A DNA stretch of 32,624 nt, from contig JAGWGX010000008.1 of the NCBI GenBank assembly GCA_028867145.1, positions 1 through 32,624 on the forward strand, given 5' to 3'. Below are positions 7,474 to 16,985 of this stretch, piece by piece. This DNA comes from Microcaldota archaeon. Lineage in GTDB: Archaea; Micrarchaeota; Micrarchaeia; Micrarchaeales; CABMGC01. The notes beneath the pieces were generated by a model. It ran no database searches. It worked only from the letters and a program-made list of their open reading frames with translations, and was not told the DNA's origin. Made by a program: the position numbers and the translations under genes. The first letter of the stretch is position 1, and every line of letters begins with the position of its first letter.

Positions 7474-9105
7474 TCAGGCCTCCTTGTCCAAAATTCCCAT
7501 GAAGAACCTCGTATAGCTGTCAAACTGCCCAATTGCCTGCCTCATCACAGGCATTGTGTGGACAAGGTGAACAAGCTCATCAAGGGTTTTTGTATCTATC
7601 CCCTTGAAGACCACAAGAAGCGGCGGGTAGATCAGCACCATTGCCACAAGTCCAGTCATCATTTGAGTTATGTTTCCCGCAAGCGTGAGTATGGTTGAGA
7701 CAAACATTGCAAGCACAAGGTTTGTGACGAAAAGATTGAGTATTGTCCTGTAGTTCACCCTTATCCCAAAGTTCTTTCTCAGGTTCTTAATGTAGAGCGC
7801 AAGCGATGAGAGGTTGCCGATGATGTATAATGCGACAATCGCGCCCACCGCCGTAAATGTGGGGACGAGGAGAAGTATTCCCGCAAGCTGTATCACAACC
7901 GCAACTGCGGAGATCTTCATTAGCTGCTTCACCTTTCCGGAGGCTATTAGGAAGCTCGAGTTTAGCGAATTGATCACCCCTATCGAGGTCCCGAGCGCTA
8001 TGAAGAACAGGTAGGTTGGCGCAAGCGAGAAGCTGGGCCCGAGGAAGACATAAACGAGAGGCTTTGCAAACACCCCGACAAAGACGACTATTGGCAAGTT
8101 GAGCAGAAGGGAGTACCTGAGCGCATTGTTATAAGAGAGCGCAATCTCCTTTTTCTTGTTTTTCATTGATAGGAACGTTGAGAAAGCCTGCACCAGCACG
8201 AACGCAAGCGTGCCGTATATCACATTCATCATCCCGAGCCCCTTTATCGCAGTGCCGTAGTTTCCGACCACCGCCGGAAGCGCGAACATGCTAAGGAAAA
8301 GCACGCCGAAGTTTGCTGTTCCCGCATAAAGGAAGTTGTTTGCGGCAAGCGGCAAGGTGAACTGCAGCGTCTTGTAGATCTCCTTTGGCTTTGGAAGCCT
8401 TATCGGCTCATCGTGATATGTCCTGTAGGTTGCGTAGGTATAGTAGGTCGTAAGCAAAAATCCGTAGCAGTCTCCCACCAAAAGCCCAATCACCGCCCCG
8501 TTTACCCCCCCAAATATTGCGGGAACAAGGTGGTAAAAGCCCGCATAGATTAGCCCCACCCCCGTGATTAGCTGGATTGCGCCAAGCGAGAAAAGCGCGA
8601 AGGCAGCCTGCTTTCCCTTTCCAAATCCAATCAGCGCTGCGTACGATGCACCCCAAATTGTGCTAAAGAGCAGGTCCACCGAGACTATCATTAGCGTGAT
8701 CACCTGTATCCCCGAGTTTGCGAGGAAGTTCTGCGTTATGTATCCGCTAAACCCTATTCCTACCAGCATCAGCACAATTGAGATTGGGACAACGATAGCA
8801 TACCCGTTTGCAAGAACCTTTCCTATTCCCTTTCCGTCCCTCCTGTAGCTAAGGTACGAGACGTTCCTGTCAAAGTAGGAGGCTATGCCAAAGATGCTAA
8901 CCGCGCCGATTAGCCCCGCGTATCCTACTGCGACAGTGTAGATTCCATATCCGCTTGGATTGAGCAGCCTTGCGACCGCGATGAATGTGAGCGTTGTTAT
9001 GATCAGGCCCGCGACCTTTCCCACCACGCTTGCAAAAAAGGTTCGCGTGGCCCTTCTGCCAACGGACTCCTGAGCTGCCTCTGCATTTTCGCTAATCGCC
9101 ATCAA
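7474..9105 (-). CDS. Polysaccharide/oligosaccharide flippase (Wzx/MATE-like, RfbX)
   Basis: RRATRTFFASVVGKVAGLIITTLTFIAVARLLNPSGYGIYTVA; many TM helices. Confidence 0.85.
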   Translation of the reverse strand: MMAISENAEAAQESVGRRATRTFFASVVGKVAGLIITTLTFIAVARLLNPSGYGIYTVAVGYAGLIGAVSIFGIASYFDRNVSYLSYRRDGKGIGKVLANGYAIVVPISIVLMLVGIGFSGYITQNFLANSGIQVITLMIVSVDLLFSTIWGASYAALIGFGKGKQAAFALFSLGAIQLITGVGLIYAGFYHLVPAIFGGVNGAVIGLLVGDCYGFLLTTYYTYATYRTYHDEPIRLPKPKEIYKTLQFTLPLAANNFLYAGTANFGVLFLSMFALPAVVGNYGTAIKGLGMMNVIYGTLAFVLVQAFSTFLSMKNKKKEIALSYNNALRYSLLLNLPIVVFVGVFAKPLVYVFLGPSFSLAPTYLFFIALGTSIGVINSLNSSFLIASGKVKQLMKISAVAVVIQLAGILLLVPTFTAVGAIVALYIIGNLSSLALYIKNLRKNFGIRVNYRTILNLFVTNLVLAMFVSTILTLAGNITQMMTGLVAMVLIYPPLLVVFKGIDTKTLDELVHLVHTMPVMRQAIGQFDSYTRFFMGILDKEA

Positions 9106-9215
9106 GAAACCTTGGTTCGTGCTCGCATTTAAATATTTTTATTCCGAGTAGTAATTACTTAAATTAGTAGTCTCTAATCAGTTAGTGTTTAAAAGAGCTT
9201 TCACGGAAAAATGTT

Positions 9216-11528
9216 TTGCAGCCTGGTAAGATGGATTCTCAACAACCAACAACCGCTTCGCATGAGCACGCGCACCATGCTGCAAAGCCAAGCCTCGGGC
9301 AGCAGGCAAGGGAGAGCCTAATCTCAAACCTTCCGGTGCTCTTGCTTTATCTTGTAATCTCGCTCATCATCTTTTGGCCCATAGTGTCGCATCCTGCCTC
9401 GGTTGCGGTAAATGGCGCCGGGGATCTTTACCAAAACCTCTGGAACCTATGGTGGGTCAACTATGCAAGCTTCACCCTTCACACCTCGATTTACTTCAGC
9501 CCGCTTCTTTACTATCCGATAGGCGCAAGCCTTCTTACGCAGACACTCTCGCCAATCACAGCCTACCTTAGCCTTCCATTCCAGGCAATCAGCCTTGTCT
9601 TTGCATACAACATGATGCTCTTTGTCGCATTTGCGCTTTCAGGGTTCTTCATGTTCCTGCTTGCTGACTATCTCGTGAAGAACAGGTACGCCGCGATAAT
9701 CGCGGGCCTGATCTTTGCGTTTGCGCCGATGCATATGGCGCAGGCGCTAAGCGGACATCTTAACTGGACAAACATCGAGTTCCTGCCGCTCTTCGTCCTA
9801 TTCTTCCTCAAGATGATTAATGAGAAAAAGCTTGTCTACTCCCTTGGGGCTGCTGCAAGCTTTGTCTTCTTGCTATTTATGGGCGATCCCGAGCAGGGAA
9901 TAATTGCAACCGTCTTCACAATAATCTTGTTAATCATCTATGTGGCAAAATCGACCTGGAGAAATAAAGTTCTAAACATTGAGTTTGGAAAGGCCCTTGG
10001 GGCAATGATAGTGCTCACCCTTATAATCGGCTCCCCATTTTTGAGTCCGATCTCCGCCGCATTCACAAACGGCCAGCTCTCCCAGGCCGCAGGCGCGCTA
10101 AACGATGTGAACCACAACATGCTTTGGAGCATGCCTGTGCTCTCCTTCCTTGCGCCAAGCATGTACAACAACTTCTTCTCATGGCTATCTACTTCATACG
10201 CCTCCATTTACTCAGTCGACCCGACCGAGAGGGTCTCGTACCTGGGCTACGTTGCGCTGCTTCTTGCGCTCTTTGGGGTATACCATGACGCCAAAAAGCA
10301 CAAGTTCGCAAACACGCTTGTCTGGATTGTTGCTGCACTGATTTTTGGATGGCTCTCGCTTGGACCATACGTCCAGTTTGGAAACTTGCAGTCCTCGGGC
10401 ATTCCGGGAATATATCTAATCTACAGCCTAATTCCGTTCTTCAACATAATAAGGGAGCCCGCAAGGTTTGACCTTGTACTAACCCTTGCTCTTGCGATTT
10501 TGGCCGCCTATGGGTTTAAGCAGATAATTGATGGGCGAAAGGAGAAGAACACCCATACCCACAAAAACGAGCAGTACCTCGCAATAATCTTGTCACTTTT
10601 GATACTTGTCGAATATGCGGGAATTCCAATCACGAGCAGCTACATCCGCAACTTCTTCATGACAACAACAATCCCGCTAGCATACACCCAGATCGGCCAG
10701 ATACCTGGCAACTACAGCGTGCTTGTGCTTCCCGCAATTCAGGGCTCTGGCGACTACAGGCCTGAGCTCTACATAGGCATGGCAATGTACTATCAAACAG
10801 CATTCCACCACCCGATGCTAACCGGATACACCTCAAGGATAAACGAGACCGAGCTAATACCCTCAGTCACGCTTCCAATTGCGCTCTCCGCAAGCTACCT
10901 CCAAAATGGGCAGGGGCTGGTATATCCTTCACCGATAGTCCAGAACAACACTAACGTAACCCTCTTTTGGATAGCAAGCCACAGGACCGCATTCATTGCA
11001 ATAATCAGGCAGGCATTCAACATCTCCCAGCAGCAGGTGCTCGGCAACTACCTGGTGGGGGTTTTCGGCCAGCCAGTCTACCAGGACAACACAACAATAA
11101 TCTTCTCAACAGTCAACTCAACGGGCAACACGGCGCACACAATGGTTTCATACACTGCTGGAGCCTGGTATCCGGGCTTCACGCTTTGCCAGAGCGCGCT
11201 CACCTGCAACTCAATCTTCGGGTCGCTTTGGTGGGGTCCGAACGTCAGGGCGATTGACATCTACTCTCCAAAGGCAAGAAATGTGAGCATGAACTTCCAG
11301 GGAATCTCGTATCAGGGAGCTCTCCCACTCAGCTTGTACCTAAACTCCCCGACAACCCCTGTTGCGATAAAGAACCTAAACACCACGCTTAGCAACTACA
11401 CAGTATCTCTCTCGCTTTCGCAGGGAATAAACCAGCTCTTTTTGGTCTCCCAAAACACGACGTTAAACACGCAGGGCAACCCGTACCTGAACTTCGGAGT
11501 CAGGAACATCAACTTTGTACCGAAATAA
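9216..11528 (+). CDS. Large multi-TM protein, GT-C-like membrane glycosyltransferase (alternative ATG at 9231)
   Basis: N-terminal hydrophobic helices with GAGDLYQNLWNLWWVNYA luminal Asp motif, LIFAFAPMHMAQALSGHLNW, IIREPARFDLVLTLALA; beta-rich C-terminal region with many NxT/S sites. Confidence 0.65.
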   Translation: MQPGKMDSQQPTTASHEHAHHAAKPSLGQQARESLISNLPVLLLYLVISLIIFWPIVSHPASVAVNGAGDLYQNLWNLWWVNYASFTLHTSIYFSPLLYYPIGASLLTQTLSPITAYLSLPFQAISLVFAYNMMLFVAFALSGFFMFLLADYLVKNRYAAIIAGLIFAFAPMHMAQALSGHLNWTNIEFLPLFVLFFLKMINEKKLVYSLGAAASFVFLLFMGDPEQGIIATVFTIILLIIYVAKSTWRNKVLNIEFGKALGAMIVLTLIIGSPFLSPISAAFTNGQLSQAAGALNDVNHNMLWSMPVLSFLAPSMYNNFFSWLSTSYASIYSVDPTERVSYLGYVALLLALFGVYHDAKKHKFANTLVWIVAALIFGWLSLGPYVQFGNLQSSGIPGIYLIYSLIPFFNIIREPARFDLVLTLALAILAAYGFKQIIDGRKEKNTHTHKNEQYLAIILSLLILVEYAGIPITSSYIRNFFMTTTIPLAYTQIGQIPGNYSVLVLPAIQGSGDYRPELYIGMAMYYQTAFHHPMLTGYTSRINETELIPSVTLPIALSASYLQNGQGLVYPSPIVQNNTNVTLFWIASHRTAFIAIIRQAFNISQQQVLGNYLVGVFGQPVYQDNTTIIFSTVNSTGNTAHTMVSYTAGAWYPGFTLCQSALTCNSIFGSLWWGPNVRAIDIYSPKARNVSMNFQGISYQGALPLSLYLNSPTTPVAIKNLNTTLSNYTVSLSLSQGINQLFLVSQNTTLNTQGNPYLNFGVRNINFVPK

Positions 11529-11587
11529 TCGTCGTCAATTACAAAACCTGCACACAAGCTTTAAATAGCTCACTCAGTTATCTACAA

Positions 11588-11630
11588 TCAAGGTGCGGCC
11601 CAGAAGAATGATTCTGAGGTGGCACCTTGA
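11588..11630 (+). promoter_or_regulatory. Structured 5' leader hairpin of the TRAM-domain gene
   Basis: TCAAGGTGC (11588-11596) pairs with GCACCTTGA (11622-11630), nested CAGAA (11601-11605)/TTCTG (11612-11616); TATA-like CTTTAAATA at 11559-11567 would place the transcript start at about the stem start. Confidence 0.6.
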
Positions 11631-11633
11631 ACC

Positions 11634-11882
11634 ATGGGAGTGGTAGAAATGGAAGAGAATCTAAACGAAGGAGAGACGTACGAAGTGAAGGTGGCGGCAA
11701 AGAACCCGCACGGAGAGGGAATAGGCAAAATAAACAACTTGATTGTATTCATCAAGAATACAAAGACAAGGATCGGAAAGAGCTACCGCGTAAAGATTAC
11801 GAAGGTATACCGAACATTTGCCTATGCAGAGTCGCTTGAAGGCACTAAGGCTTTTATAGGTAATGGTAGCCTTATAGTATAA
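11634..11882 (+). CDS. TRAM-domain RNA-binding protein (alternative ATG 11649 with SD GGAGTGG)
   Basis: EGETYEVKVAAKNPHGEGIGKINNLIVFIKNTKTRIGKSYRVKITKVYRTFAYAE is a TRAM pattern. Confidence 0.88.
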   Translation: MGVVEMEENLNEGETYEVKVAAKNPHGEGIGKINNLIVFIKNTKTRIGKSYRVKITKVYRTFAYAESLEGTKAFIGNGSLIV

Positions 11883-11888
11883 CAGGGA

Positions 11889-11927
11889 GATTATTTTTAA
11901 TATTTTTACTTCTTTTATTTTAATCTA
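11889..11927 (+). terminator. U-rich tract after the TRAM gene, archaeal-type terminator
   Basis: gattatttttaatatttttacttcttttattttaatc. Confidence 0.5.
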
Positions 11928-11941
11928 AGAGGTTGACCTAA

Positions 11942-12577
11942 ATGGATTACAAAGAGATGTCAGAGAGAATAATGAAAGGAACGACCACTGTCGGTGTTGT
12001 CTGCAGCGACGGAGTAGTCCTTGGGGCAGACTCAAGGGCTAGCATGGACACCTTCCTTGCAAGCTCAGAGGCAGTCAAGGTCAACAGGATCGACGGCAAC
12101 CTAGGAATGACAATCGCAGGGAGCGTCGGAGACGCTCAGTATCTGGTAAAGCTGCTCAAGGCTCAAAACGAGCTATACAAGATGAACGAGGGAAGGCCTC
12201 TTTCGCCAACGTCTGCTTCATCGCTACTCTCGCTTGTGCTTCAGGAGAACAAGATGATGCCATTTTACATTCAGCTCCTGCTTGGGGGAATGAACGTCAA
12301 CACCCCGGAGCTATACAGCCTTGATATGATGGGCGGATTCATTAAGGAATCAAAGTTCACATCGACCGGAAGCGGATCGCCTGTCGCGCTCGGATATCTT
12401 GAGGATGTTTACAAGAAGGTCTCAACCACTTCAGAGGTCACAAAGCACGTAGCAAAGGCGCTAAAGGTGGCGATGAAGAGGGACATTGCGACTGGAGACA
12501 GGATTCACATAATTGCAATAACAAAGAGCGGCTACAAGGAGTTCTCAAAGGAGGAAGTAGACGAAATGGTAAAGTAA
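11942..12577 (+). CDS. psmB: 20S proteasome beta subunit
   Basis: Propeptide ...RIMKG then TTTVGVVCSDGVVLGADSRAS; Thr nucleophile and GS(V/G) motifs. Confidence 0.96.
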   Translation: MDYKEMSERIMKGTTTVGVVCSDGVVLGADSRASMDTFLASSEAVKVNRIDGNLGMTIAGSVGDAQYLVKLLKAQNELYKMNEGRPLSPTSASSLLSLVLQENKMMPFYIQLLLGGMNVNTPELYSLDMMGGFIKESKFTSTGSGSPVALGYLEDVYKKVSTTSEVTKHVAKALKVAMKRDIATGDRIHIIAITKSGYKEFSKEEVDEMVK

Positions 12578-12731
12578 GCCATAGAAGAGTTGTAATATTT
12601 TTTGATTTTAAAAGTTCTGATAGGCGGCATGCTGTTATAATAGTGGAATATAATAACGCTACAAAATTTTCCCAGCTTTTGCTTGGAGAAATTAAAAACG
12701 ACTAAGAATAGTAAAAACATTTAGTGATATT

Positions 12732-14690
12732 TTGGAAGACAAACCAGTTGAAAAGCAGGTCCCAGCAAAGAACCTTCTGCACCTAATCGAGGAGCTAATT
12801 CCTCCAGATGCAGGTTTCATAAAAGCTGAGTACGAAGGTCCTGACATTGCAATTTACGTGCGCGACATCGTATACATCTTCAGCGACGAAAACATCGTGA
12901 AGAGCATAAGCGCAACTGTCAAGAAGAAGCTAATCATTAGAAGCGAGAACACAAAGCTGATGGATCCCGAGGCCGCAAGGGCTGAGATAATCAGGATAGT
13001 TCCAAAGGAGGCAGGACTTAATGAGGAGGGGATAAGGTTTGTCCCAGAGTTTAGCGAGGTCTACCTTGAGGCGCTAAAGCCGGGACTTGTGATCGGAAAG
13101 GGAGGATCGACCCTCAAGAGCATGGTGATTGCGACAAAGTGGGTCCCAAGGGTCTTTAGGATCCCGACAATGAACAGCGACATAATCAAGGGAGTAAGGC
13201 AAATGCTCCTAAAGGAGAGCGACTTCAGGAAGAAGTTCCTCACCTCTGTTGGAAAGAGAATCAACAGGCCTATAAATAAGAGCGAGTGGATAAAGGCAAC
13301 CGCGCTCGGAGGATTCCAGGAGGTCGGAAGGAGCTCGCTGCTGCTTGAGACTAATCACTCAAAGGTTCTAATCGACTGCGGGCTAAGCCCAGAGCCATCA
13401 ATCAAGGGATCTGACGCAAATGCGGGAAGCGATGACAACAAGGCATTCCCATACCTTGCAAATGCAAACATAACAATCAACGACATTGATTCGGTCATAC
13501 TTACGCACGCCCACATGGACCACACGGGTTTCGTACCATACCTTTTCAAGTACGGTTACGAGGGTCCGGTTTACTGCACCCCTCCGACAAGGGACCTTGT
13601 TGCTCTGCTGCTATTTGATTACCTAAAGCTTGTGCAAAGAAGCGGAGGCACTCCGCTCTATGAAGAGAAGGACGTGAAGAAGATGCTCTCGCACATGATA
13701 ACGAGGGATTACCATGAGGTAACAAATGTTACTGACGAAATCAAGCTTACTTACCATAATGCGGGGCACATCCTTGGAAGCAGCCTCGTCCACCTACACA
13801 TTGGTGAGGGGATGTACAACATTGTGCACTCAGGGGACCTAAAGTACGGATTCACAAGGTTGCTAGATCCCGCGGACACAAAGTACCCAAGGATTGACGC
13901 GCTCTTCATGGAGTCTACATACGGCGCGCAAAACGACATCTCTGTCCAGAGGCAGGAGGCTGAGGTCAACCTTGTCGAGATAATAAAGCGATGCGTTGAC
14001 AACGGAGGAAAGGTGCTGGTTCCGCTCTTTGCGGTCGGAAGGGCGCAGGAGATGATGCTCATACTCGAGGCATTCTTTGCAAACAACCCAAAGTACAAGC
14101 TTGACTGCCCGATCTACCTTGACGGAATGCTACTTGAGGCAAGCGCGATACACACCGCTTACCCAGAGTACCTCAAGATGAACCTTCAGCACAGGATACT
14201 TAGCAACAGGTCGCCGTTTGAGTCGGAGATATTTGAGATCGCAAAGGGGGAGAGAAGCGACATAGTCGAGAAGGGACCAGGCGTTATACTTGCGTCCGGA
14301 GGAATGATGAACGGCGGAGTCTCGCTTGAGTACTTCAAAGCGCTTTGCGAGGATCCAAAGAATCTGCTCCTATTCGTTGGTTACAACAGCGCCTCATCGT
14401 TTGGAAGAAGGGTGCAGGCAGGAGCAAAGGAGGTCGCGCTTCCAGGAGAGAACGGGAAGCTGCAGAACTTCAAGGTCAACATGCAGGTTGCAACTGTGGA
14501 GGGATTCTCAGGTCACAGCGATCGAAGGCAGCTGATGAGCTTTGTCGAGAACATCCGCCCAACTCCAAAGAAAATATTCACGATGCACGGAGAGGCCTCA
14601 AAGTGCGAGGACCTTGCAAGGGGACTTGCAAACAGGCTTAGGGTCGAGGCAAGGGCGCCTATGGACCTAGACACGATTAGGTTCAAGTAA
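12732..14690 (+). CDS. KH-domain beta-CASP RNase, aCPSF1/FttA transcription termination factor
   Basis: N-term KH (GLVIGKGGSTLKSM), LTHAHMDHTGFVPYLF metallo-beta-lactamase motif, beta-CASP region; TTG start with AGTGAT SD. Confidence 0.95.
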   Translation: MEDKPVEKQVPAKNLLHLIEELIPPDAGFIKAEYEGPDIAIYVRDIVYIFSDENIVKSISATVKKKLIIRSENTKLMDPEAARAEIIRIVPKEAGLNEEGIRFVPEFSEVYLEALKPGLVIGKGGSTLKSMVIATKWVPRVFRIPTMNSDIIKGVRQMLLKESDFRKKFLTSVGKRINRPINKSEWIKATALGGFQEVGRSSLLLETNHSKVLIDCGLSPEPSIKGSDANAGSDDNKAFPYLANANITINDIDSVILTHAHMDHTGFVPYLFKYGYEGPVYCTPPTRDLVALLLFDYLKLVQRSGGTPLYEEKDVKKMLSHMITRDYHEVTNVTDEIKLTYHNAGHILGSSLVHLHIGEGMYNIVHSGDLKYGFTRLLDPADTKYPRIDALFMESTYGAQNDISVQRQEAEVNLVEIIKRCVDNGGKVLVPLFAVGRAQEMMLILEAFFANNPKYKLDCPIYLDGMLLEASAIHTAYPEYLKMNLQHRILSNRSPFESEIFEIAKGERSDIVEKGPGVILASGGMMNGGVSLEYFKALCEDPKNLLLFVGYNSASSFGRRVQAGAKEVALPGENGKLQNFKVNMQVATVEGFSGHSDRRQLMSFVENIRPTPKKIFTMHGEASKCEDLARGLANRLRVEARAPMDLDTIRFK

Positions 14691-14692
14691 CT

Positions 14693-15301
14693 TTATTTGT
14701 GCTGGGATCTGTAGAGCCATTTTTCCTCCTTTAGCTCTATTTTTTTCTTTAGTTCGATTAGGTCGTTTTTGCCTTCCTCCAGCTCTTTTTTCATTACCCT
14801 GATATTTCCAAGCTGACTCTTCACCATATCTTCAAGGCGTCCATCTATTTTTGCCTTGTCGATAAACTTCTTCTTGTGGAGGAATTCTACTACCTCACTT
14901 TTTGAATCCTTTACCTCGATATTTGAGTCAGTTGCGTACTCTATCTTCACAAACGCAAACTTTCCCCTTATCCTAAAGATTCCGGCGAAGGCAACCTTCT
15001 CAACACCTGACATATGTACGATGTGGTCGGAGTAGATGATAATTTCTCCAGGTGCCCTATTCGAGTGCTCAAGCTCCTTGTCGATCTCCAGTATCTGCTT
15101 GGTGAGACGCCTGAACTCGATCACCTTTTCCATTGCACCAAACTTCCCATCCATCTTGAGTTTTGGGTCCTTTCTCACGAAGTTCTCAAGGTGAGAAATT
15201 ATCGCTTGCGCTATTGCATACCTTGCGTGCTGGAGCTCCTCTAATTTCTTGCTAGATGTTCTGTAATTGGAAGTGCCCTTGGATGAATTGATTACTTCCA
15301 T
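14693..15301 (-). CDS. Hypothetical protein, charged/coiled-coil
   Basis: Long ORF, clean codon usage, convergent with aCPSF1 (2-nt gap). Confidence 0.6.
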   Translation of the reverse strand: MEVINSSKGTSNYRTSSKKLEELQHARYAIAQAIISHLENFVRKDPKLKMDGKFGAMEKVIEFRRLTKQILEIDKELEHSNRAPGEIIIYSDHIVHMSGVEKVAFAGIFRIRGKFAFVKIEYATDSNIEVKDSKSEVVEFLHKKKFIDKAKIDGRLEDMVKSQLGNIRVMKKELEEGKNDLIELKKKIELKEEKWLYRSQHK

Positions 15302-15356
15302 ACTCTCACAAAATCTAACTTCGTCTTATTTTGGGAGGAAAAATTTGCCAAGACCA

Positions 15357-15893
15357 CTAAAATTGCCTTAGCTCCTTTAGCTGATTCTTATCAAATACGG
15401 GATCATCTGCCATACCTCCAAATCCGATGCTATCCCCAAGGAACTTTCTCTCAATGACTCTAACATCGCTCTCTTCTGGATGCTCAAAGATCATCTTTAC
15501 TTTGACGGGATCTTCGCTAATCTCTAGTGCGCCCTCCTTGTTTACCTGGAGCGCAATGTGCTTGACCCCTCCATGCTCCCCGATGATTCTTGCTGCAAAA
15601 ATCAGGTCCGTTCCCTCTATCCCCTTTTCCTCCGTTCTTAAGTACCACTCTATTTTATTGCTGTGTATGTCCGAGTAAATTCCGGGCGTCTTGTTCATCT
15701 GAAGGATGTTTCCAGGCCCAACATGCTCCTTTAGTTTATTCATGTAATCAGAGAGCACCTTTTGGTCCATCGCAGGGCTCATGATCTGCTCAAATATTCC
15801 GGATAGCACGGTTGCGTGCCCAAACTTCTTCTCCGTCTGCATGCTCTCAATCTTTTTCTGCTTTTGCTCAGGTGTTTGTTTTACATTACTCAT
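15357..15893 (-). CDS. Hypothetical protein (178 aa)
   Basis: ORF between same-strand genes; no family recognised. Confidence 0.6.
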   Translation of the reverse strand: MSNVKQTPEQKQKKIESMQTEKKFGHATVLSGIFEQIMSPAMDQKVLSDYMNKLKEHVGPGNILQMNKTPGIYSDIHSNKIEWYLRTEEKGIEGTDLIFAARIIGEHGGVKHIALQVNKEGALEISEDPVKVKMIFEHPEESDVRVIERKFLGDSIGFGGMADDPVFDKNQLKELRQF

Positions 15894-15991
15894 ATTGATT
15901 TACCCTTTAGGTATTAGCATAAATTGCTGGTTTTCTTATTCAAATACACCGCATATGGATTTGTTTTTTTCATTTTCAGCCACTTTGAAAA

Positions 15992-16975
15992 TTAGAAAGT
16001 CTCAACTCTTGGCCAGTCGATATCGGGCGCGACAATGTCCCTTGAATAGGAGGTTGTTGTTGCGCTCACTCTTCCGTATGCAAGCATTGCAATCTCTAGA
16101 AGCGAGAGCAGGCTTACCCCTAGGAGATATGGCAGGTAGCTGTCAAGGTACTCAAAGCTAACGCCCATCAGCATGATTGTGCCCACAAGCGCGCTCAGGT
16201 AAATCCCCCTCTCCTCTGTTAGAAGTATCAAGATTCCCGCGAGGAATCCAAGTATGCTAATCACTAGGTTGAAGAGCGGTATGCTGTACGTTGAGCTAAA
16301 TGTTCCAAGAGCGGTTGACGGGGCTACGCCCGATATGTACGCTGCGATAAAGCTTAGCTGTGGAAGCGTGAAGTAAAACAGGATCAGTGAGTTCACAACG
16401 AAAATCGCGCTTGCGATCTTTATGAACGAGTTCATCGGCCTTGCCCTTAAGTCCTCCTTGCCCGCGACCTTGTCAATGTCATCAATCGAGTAGAACTTGT
16501 CCGAGTACTCCACAAGATCGGCGTAGCAGTAAGGCATCTTTGAGTACGCAGAGAGCGCGTAAGCGCTCCTCCATGGGTGGTTTACGCAGTTTAGGCCGGC
16601 TGCCGCCTCCATCTGCTCCCTTTCAGACTCCATCACCTTCCTATTCATCTCTGGTGCGGGCTGCTCCACCACCTTTTGCACCTGCGGAGCCTGCTTTGTC
16701 ACGCTCTCCATTAGGGCTTTCTCCTCAAGCCTCGAGGTGATTGTGGGCTTCTCCTCCTGCTTTTTGAACAGATTAAAATACGAGCCACTCTCTGCTGGCT
16801 TTTGTGGGGCTGCCTTTGGCGCCTCGACCGGCCTTGGGACAGCCTTTGGGGCAACAATCGCCTTCGGCTGCTCAATCTTAACTTCCGGCTTTGGCGCGCT
16901 TTCCGTCTTTGTCTCCACTTTCTTGCTCATTCCCCTGAGCTTGAAGATCAAAAGTTCGTCCGGATTCGTAGCCAT
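15992..16975 (-). CDS. Membrane protein: Pro/Ala/Lys-rich N-terminal tail, degenerate B-box-like Zn motif, C-terminal TM bundle
   Basis: EAPKAAPQKPAE linker, CVNHPWRSAYALSAYSKMPYCYADLVEYSDKFYSIDDID, about 5 TM helices; ATG at 16975 avoids overlap with the upstream gene. Confidence 0.65.
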   Translation of the reverse strand: MATNPDELLIFKLRGMSKKVETKTESAPKPEVKIEQPKAIVAPKAVPRPVEAPKAAPQKPAESGSYFNLFKKQEEKPTITSRLEEKALMESVTKQAPQVQKVVEQPAPEMNRKVMESEREQMEAAAGLNCVNHPWRSAYALSAYSKMPYCYADLVEYSDKFYSIDDIDKVAGKEDLRARPMNSFIKIASAIFVVNSLILFYFTLPQLSFIAAYISGVAPSTALGTFSSTYSIPLFNLVISILGFLAGILILLTEERGIYLSALVGTIMLMGVSFEYLDSYLPYLLGVSLLSLLEIAMLAYGRVSATTTSYSRDIVAPDIDWPRVETF

Positions 16976-16985
16976 GTCTCGACCA

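Noticed and set aside
9141-9185. AGTAATTACT palindrome and ATTAG repeats between the divergent flippase and GT-C genes
   Set aside because: Short and AT-rich; expected by chance in a promoter region
11588-11630. C/D box sRNA reading of the TRAM leader (AATGATT and CTGA motifs)
   Set aside because: The C-box match is poor, spacing is wrong for two guide regions, and the long perfect stem fits an mRNA leader better
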